Shown in pieces: positions 58,939 to 64,000 of a stretch of DNA of 64,000 nt; the first letter of the stretch is position 1, and each line of letters starts with the position of its first letter. Both the position numbers and the translations under genes were made by a program. A model generated the notes under the pieces. It saw only the letters and a program-made list of their open reading frames with translations, ran no database searches and had not been told where the DNA came from. The DNA comes from Asterella californica (Eukaryota > Streptophyta > Marchantiopsida > Marchantiales > Aytoniaceae): assembly GCA_036924285.1 (NCBI GenBank), contig JAYKYS010000014.1:4030001-4094000 (forward strand). Direction: 5' to 3'.

Positions 58939-60720
58939 GATGGATCGCAAGAGCGAAGCTGCTGCTGCTGCCTCTAGGGCTGAAGCATCAACGTCTGTTG
59001 CTGCACCTTCAGCTGCACCAACGTCTTCTATAGCGGCATCTGCATCTGGTCTGGATACGGCTGAGATCTTGAAGACGCTGCGGCCCTGGTTCAACAACAT
59101 TCGATTGTTGGAGGGGTGAGTTAAAGTCCACCAAGGCTTTGCAAGCTATTGTGAACAGATGTGGAAGGTTTGAAGGTAGAGATATTTCTAGATATCTGTG
59201 TGAGTATAGAGGAGAGATGGAACTGGTTAGAGTTATTGATGCTGAGATGATAGCAAGTTTTGAGTTAGCAGTCATTCCTGAGTTGCGGGACCAAGTTAGG
59301 GATGTATAGAGAAGAAATCTTGGAATCTCGATGAGTTTTGAGCGATCTCTTCGAGAGGAGTTAGATTCAGAGAGAGTTACTATGAGGACGTTTCTGGATT
59401 GGGTTGAGCAGCAACCTGGTCGGATGATAAGCCTGAATGAGTTGCTGAGAGAGTTTGATCGGAGATACCGATAACTTTCAACTCTTGAGCGCATAACCTT
59501 AGATGCTAAGAGAACAGAGCTTTTTCTGCAAGCTACTGGTGATGCTACGATAGATCGGTTATGCTTCATGTTGGCTGATCGATCTGCTGAAGGAGGAGTT
59601 ACTCTGGATTGGAGGAGAGTTGAGGATGCCATGGCTGTTCTAACAAGGCAGAGATGAGAGAGAGTGGTTGTAGGAGGACGACTGCTTGCGAAAGTGATCA
59701 CTCAATCTTATGCTGCTCCTCAGTACAGCAGCCTCTAGCTCCTTTGCTCCCAGACCTGTTGTCACGGCTGCAATTCCTTTGATGTCAATTGGGTCAGTTC
59801 CTGCACAAAGAGCACATGTTTGAGACCTACGGAGAACCATGATCAGCAGAATGAAATCGAAGATCTTATCCGGCAGATGCGTGAGTTGAAGGTGGAGCTA
59901 GCTGGTTGAGGGAGCAGCCACCGGCGCCTGCTGCTGCACGTCTTGGAGGTGCTCTTGTCCGTAGATGTATATGATGTGATAGTCCTGATCATTTCTGAGG
60001 AGACTGTCAAGAGCTCACAACTGCTTTGCGAGATGGTGTGGTTCGCTATCAGAATGGTAGGCTGCACCTTTCTTCTACTAGAGAGCCGTTGAGCACACAG
60101 TTTGGGTGAGAAGGCATGAGGAGTCTACCTCAGATTGCTGTAGCTACAACAACAACTGCGTTGATGACACCGCTGGTGAATACTGATGTATATGTTGGGT
60201 ATATTGAAGTTTCTTCTAGTCCTACATTGCTAGATAGGACTGCTGAGAAGAGTATTGCTCCAATTCCTTCTGAGGTACTGAAGAGAGGAGCCGAGTCTAT
60301 TCGTAAGATCACAGGATGAGGAGATCATGTAGACGTTACTTCTATCAGAGCATTCTTGGATGTGGATAGACACGTTCAATGACAAGATGCTTCTACGGAG
60401 AAAAAGAGACGACGAGAAGTCTCTGAACTTGATACTGGAATTCCTGAGGAGATTAGAGATAGACGGAGAGTCACAAGGAGAAGAGCAGCTCCTCCAAAAG
60501 ACATCCCCTCTACTTCTCAAGCTCCTCCAGCTGCACCATGTCCGATGGAGGACGTGTAGAGGTCTCAGCAAGAGCCAACGGCTACTGGGAAGAGGTTTAT
60601 TGTCCAAGAGAAAGAGAAAAGACCGGCCTACAAGTTGGCGGCTGATATTGAGACTTCAACTGATCTTAAGAGCATCTTGGAGCAGACAATACTTGATGCA
60701 CTGTGAAGCCTTGGAATTCC
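58939..60720 (+). pseudogene. Ty3/gypsy gag relic with zinc knuckle
   Basis: The first ATG, at 58939, opens an Ala/Ser-rich leader, MDRKSEAAAAASRAEAST. After a one-base shift near 59115 comes a capsid-like region (STKALQAIVNRCGRF, LREELDSERVTMRTFLDW, LNELLREFDRRYR; stops intervene), ending near 59655. A CX2CX4HX4C zinc knuckle is readable at about 59960-60005 (C-I-*-C-DSPD-H-F-*-GD-C). Further on, an acidic/basic linker leads to RPAYKLAADIETSTDLKSIL (about 60625-60685), matching the segment just upstream of the protease in related elements. Protease and pol do not follow, so the copy is a truncated or internally deleted element. Every internal stop I checked differs from an Arg, Trp or Gln codon by one C-to-T (or G-to-A) change. 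Confidence 0.8.
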
Positions 60721-61338
60721 AGTTTGTTAGAAAATTTTTGTTTTTGATAGATAAAACAATAGATTAGTTAGTATAGATGATAGATAGGATAAGTTTAGTT
60801 GTAGTATAGAGTTTCTTAGCCGAAGAATGATGCTGAGTAAGAATGCAGAATCTATGAAGTGTATATCTTCTTAATAACCTAGCTGCATTCTCCAGACAAA
60901 GAGCTTTCCAGGGATATCTCATTTGCTGAGAACGGACGTCGGACGACGAAGTTATGATCTCGAGAAGGAGGATCAAAATAGCATAGGAGTTCATGCAACT
61001 TCGCGGTCGAAGGACAAGAGGAACTTCGAACGTAGGGAGGCAAGAGGAAAATGGCTATAAGAAGATTCAAAAGCAAATCACTTTTACTGTTTACTATTTC
61101 CACTTGCGAGTTTACTGTAGCGCTCCGAACTATTGGTGCGAGAGAGACGAAGAGTGTCTTCGAAGAAGTTGCTCTCCGTAGGTTTAAGTCAAGAGAAAGT
61201 TAGCAAAGAAGTACTTCGTACTCAGGAGGCGAAGATGAGAGGAATGCAGACGTCGCGGAAGTTGAAACTGAAGATCATTGCAACGAAGTGGCCAGACTTT
61301 GATTAATATCAGAAAATTCGGATCAATATTTGACACTC
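60721..61338. other. No supported gene between gag relic and orphan ORF
   Basis: No pol sequence is found. Fragments such as RSKDKRNFERREARGKW on the + strand are highly charged but carry no family signature. Confidence 0.35.
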
Positions 61339-62277
61339 TAAGCCATATGCTGCACTCACAAAAAACTGTATTTGGAGACGATGGGGATGGCATTCCTAAT
61401 GGAGAACTAGGGGGTGATCTCTTCGGAGCTGGTGCAGGAGATTCTCGTCTGTAAGGGACATCCTTCCAAAGATCTGCGGTAATACCACTCAACTGGACTG
61501 TATCGCATTGGAGCTTCGTCTTGAGAATCGACGACGCAGGAAGACCAGGTGATCTTCTTTATGATAGCATTTGCTAGCCGTCTTCGGAGTAGGTGGTGAA
61601 GTACGGCGAGTTGTTCTCGATGATGTCGGTGGGATCAAATGGATTTAAGGTGCACAATTACATCGATCCATTCAAGAGAGATGTTGCAATTGCGTTGAAT
61701 ACCATTTTCAAGCCGCAACGGACTTCGTATCTGGCCAATTGGCAGATACACTTTATTGAGTAGATCTTCGAAGGTAGGAAGGCGTATTGGGCGAAGATCT
61801 TTCACGAGCATGTTCAGAAATTGTACTCTACATTCGAGGATGGTGGGTCGATGTACTTCGTGACCTTTGTAGTAGTTTTCTACAAAGGCATGAGGTTGTT
61901 AAGTCCGATAGAGGAGGAGAAGTTCGGACGTCTGAAGATGAGCTTTTGATGGAGCCGACTCCGCGTAGGAAAAAGATGATGACTCCAGTGACTTCGGTGG
62001 GACCTAGCACTCGAGCGAAGAGGAAGATGACAAATGTGGGAACCTCGGGTGGGATAACTTCAAGACAGAAGAAGAAAGCGAAGAGGACGACGACCACGAC
62101 TTCGGACGGAGAGGCCAAAGCTGTTCAAACTCCTACAAGATCTTCTCAAGTGGAGATCGTTGGTGAAACAGATCCAGGAGGAAGTCGAACGATCGCGGAC
62201 AAGGAAGAGTTTGTTATAAGGAGGATACCTTCGGGAGCTACACTTCGAGAACCTTCTCAAGAAGCACTTCGGACTTC
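61339..62277 (+). pseudogene. Orphan element-like protein, interrupted by an LTR
   Basis: The + strand reads KTVFGDDGDGIPNGELGGDL (about 61363), then, after stops and shifts, VVKYGELFSMMSVGSNGFKV (about 61594), HNYIDPFKRDVAIALNTIFK, TSYLANWQIHF, then RKAYWAKIFHEHVQKLYSTF, FVTFVVVFYKGMRLLSPIEE. After another shift (near 61930) comes a very basic Ser/Thr/Lys tail (RRKKMMTPVTSVGPSTRAKR, RQKKKAKRTTTTT). The frame ends where the gypsy LTR begins at 62278. The compact, aromatic-rich domain followed by a charged tail looks like a real protein domain, but I cannot assign it. At least three stops and one frameshift mark it as decayed here. Confidence 0.5.
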
Positions 62278-62786
62278 TGTCGTGCGCATACACATCGCTA
62301 CACAACATACATCGCTGTCAGAGATACACCGCACATACACATAACACATGGACGATGTCATACACATACACAAGTGTACCCCAATAATCTGAATAGAGAA
62401 ATTACCATCTCCAACACCACAACAAGGACTACTCACAAACGGTCAAGCCAAACCCACTCTAAACGCGAAGAGAATCCGGGTTACACTCAACTAGACTATC
62501 CACCATAGCCTGGAGCTTGAAGGCTCAACTCAAAGAACTAAGGCCTCCAAGCCCTACCTGCGAAGTTTACCCCTAGTGGGCTCTCTCTCCAACTCGCCCT
62601 AACGGCACTAACGGCCTTACCGGGATGCGCCACTTCGCACTCGGTCAACCTAGCCGAGGTGCCCAAACTGACGTGACAGCTGTCGTGCGCATACACATCG
62701 CTACACAACATACATCGCTGTCAGAGATACACCGCACATACACATAACACATGGACGATGTCATACACATACACAAGTGTACCCCA
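62278..62786 (-). repeat. 3' LTR of the PHD-gypsy element
   Basis: On the - strand it runs from TGGGGTACAC (62786) to GCACGACA (62278), 509 bp with TG...CA ends, directly after a G-rich polypurine tract. The first and last 109 bp of the interval (62680-62788 and 62277-62385) are identical as I read them, 403 bp apart. Downstream is the orphan ORF into which it inserted. Confidence 0.7.
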
Positions 62787-62959
62787 ATCGCCCCCCTAAC
62801 TGGCGGTTAGGTCCCTCTAACTCCAGATAGCTCCATATCCCAACTACGTGATACACACCTTCATGGGTGCAAGGATCAGGAGGCCGGGTGCTACATCGCC
62901 CCATCGTTAGTCGCATGTCTGCAATCCATACCACGCAAAGATCTAATCGACTATCTCCG
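62787..62959 (-). promoter_or_regulatory. 3' untranslated region and polypurine tract of the PHD-gypsy element
   Basis: This is the - strand interval between the integrase stop and the LTR. It ends gttaggggggcgat, a polypurine tract in the required position. Confidence 0.65.
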
Positions 62960-64000
62960 CTATATACATCGAGGACAAACCCACCGTCCAGTAGGAACTA
63001 CATTGAGAGGTGGAGTCAAACATGACATGTGCCAACCTCTCGAACAACCATCACACACCAACATACGGGCTGCTCCACCAGCAGACCCACACAACATACA
63101 CCTCAAGCCCGCGCGTACAACTGCTAAGCTTGGGTCAACGGTACCATCAATGTTGGGAAGATGACATGGCGCGCAATTACGCACATGGTCCTTCCAAACA
63201 ACACCATCACGGCCCTCTAACATGAGTACTCCAGAAGGTAACACCTCACGCACTCGTAAAATAGTGCGCCCTGCGGTCACATCCAACGTCGTCGGTGCAG
63301 TCTGCTGTAGATAGATATAATCGCCAGGATGAAACCTGCGAATCGACGGCCGATAACCTCCTCCTCGGATAGTCGCATATCGCAACGTGTCTCTATGCTG
63401 AGCAATCGCTAGGTTCTCAAAAGCCATAGGCATAACTCTCCAAAATGTCTCTGCTCGTTGAGAACATGCTCTCACCCACATATCCGGGTCATCAAGGTTC
63501 AGCACCTCAGCAGAATCACGACGAATGGCCGAAGGTAGATCTGGATCTCGGCCATACAATAGAAAATACGGTGAGAAGGAAGCCAAAGACGCTTGTCGGC
63601 TGAAACGGTAACCCATAGCCAACCATGGTAACTGCACATCCCAGTCTCCCAAGTGGCCCCTCTGCAAGCCATACTTGCGCAATCCTCTCTTCACCGTCTG
63701 AACTACCCTCTCCGCCAAACCATCCGCCTCAGGATGATCTCGAGATGTAGTCCGATGATCAATCAGCGCTTGATCACACAAGGCCTGAAACTCACCAAGG
63801 AACTCTGTACCTTGGTCTGTCAGCACTTCAGCTGGTGCTCCAAAACGACTCAGCACTCGATCTAAGAACGCATACGCTGTCCCTTCACTCGCCTTGTCTA
63901 GTAATGCCACCAACTCAATCCACTTGGAGAAGTGCTCCACCATCACCAACACATACCGGTGGTGACGTACTGTCAACGGTAAGGGTCCCGCAAAATCCAA
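62960..64000 (-). CDS. Ty3/gypsy integrase with C-terminal PHD finger (5' end outside window)
   Basis: The open frame continues beyond the window edge; 346 residues are visible and unbroken. The D,D(35)E integrase core is intact: Asp2 (DFAGPLP), Asp62 (LTDQGTEF) and Glu97 (DGLAERV). Then come LPWLAMGYRFSRQ, SPYFLLYGRDP and a C-terminal GPF-like module (GVLMLEGRDGVVWKDHVRN, about 258-276). The protein ends with a full C4HC3 PHD finger: Cys301, Cys304, Cys316, Cys319, His324, Cys327, Cys342, Cys345. The usual Trp before the last Cys pair is present (RWVCPRC). In chromoviruses this position holds a chromodomain that steers integration to marked histones. A PHD finger could do the same by binding histone H3 tails; that is inference. 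The - strand order, with integrase last before the LTR, fits gypsy. The absence of stops suggests a young, possibly active element. Confidence 0.93.
   Translation of the reverse strand: MDFAGPLPLTVRHHRYVLVMVEHFSKWIELVALLDKASEGTAYAFLDRVLSRFGAPAEVLTDQGTEFLGEFQALCDQALIDHRTTSRDHPEADGLAERVVQTVKRGLRKYGLQRGHLGDWDVQLPWLAMGYRFSRQASLASFSPYFLLYGRDPDLPSAIRRDSAEVLNLDDPDMWVRACSQRAETFWRVMPMAFENLAIAQHRDTLRYATIRGGGYRPSIRRFHPGDYIYLQQTAPTTLDVTAGRTILRVREVLPSGVLMLEGRDGVVWKDHVRNCAPCHLPNIDGTVDPSLAVVRAGLRCMLCGSAGGAARMLVCDGCSRGWHMSCLTPPLNVVPTGRWVCPRCI

Noticed and set aside
59009..59701. 230-codon - frame
   Set aside because: It is antisense to the gag relic, whose sense strand carries the family motifs.
1..64000. 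CRISPR arrays, bacterial operons, tRNA or rRNA genes
   Set aside because: No regularly spaced identical short repeats with unique spacers, no tRNA cloverleaf and no rRNA core was recognised. The gene structures are eukaryotic.

Overview
The window looks like a gene-poor stretch of a land-plant nuclear genome. It has spliced genes with canonical GT-AG introns, two plant-type metabolic genes (a NUDX1-like Nudix hydrolase and a RAY1-like GT77 glycosyltransferase), and many decayed Ty1/copia, Ty3/gypsy and LINE elements. A gene that I read as a UPF0193/EVG1-family protein, a family of ciliated eukaryotes, points to a plant with swimming sperm. A bryophyte, perhaps a liverwort, is my best guess, but this is inference and no species is claimed.

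Layout. 1-12.3 kb is AT-rich and has no gene I can support; it carries copies of a dispersed foldback repeat. 12.6-23 kb is a retrotransposon graveyard: a copia relic on the - strand (12.6-13.4 kb), an 87-bp tandem duplication, a long hairpin at 14.9 kb, a 5'-truncated chromodomain gypsy element (16.45-19.75 kb, +), and a second copia relic with a very long LTR (19.75-22.6 kb, -). 23-44 kb is the genic island. It holds the UPF0193-like gene (27.6-29.5 kb, -), a new-looking gene whose product starts with an N-myristoylation/palmitoylation signal (31.8-34.3 kb, +), NUDX1 (36.8-38.7 kb, +, two exons) and RAY1 (39.7-43.4 kb, -, five exons), with some weaker exon candidates. I resolved the exon phases of NUDX1 and RAY1 by hand and they close exactly. 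45-64 kb is again repetitive: long LTRs of one copia-like family (47.4-49.4 and 56.3-57.7 kb, with an inverted piece at 56.0 kb), a LINE reverse-transcriptase relic (49.5-52.1 kb, -), a decayed gypsy gag (58.9-60.7 kb, +), an unidentified element-like ORF (61.3-62.3 kb, +), and the 3' end of an apparently intact gypsy element on the - strand (62.3-64.0 kb, running off the window).

How it fits together. NUDX1 and RAY1 converge tail to tail, and the UPF0193-like gene and the acylated-protein gene diverge from a shared 2.3-kb interval. I see no evidence of an operon-like functional unit. The most interesting material is in the mobile DNA. The intact gypsy integrase ends in a complete C4HC3 PHD finger, where chromoviruses would have a chromodomain. 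That element's LTR begins and ends with the same 109-bp sequence, and it has landed inside an unrecognised ORF. One copia-like LTR family carries 157-bp tandem repeats in two copies and an array of palindromes at about 80-bp spacing in a third. A foldback repeat family recurs at both ends of the window.
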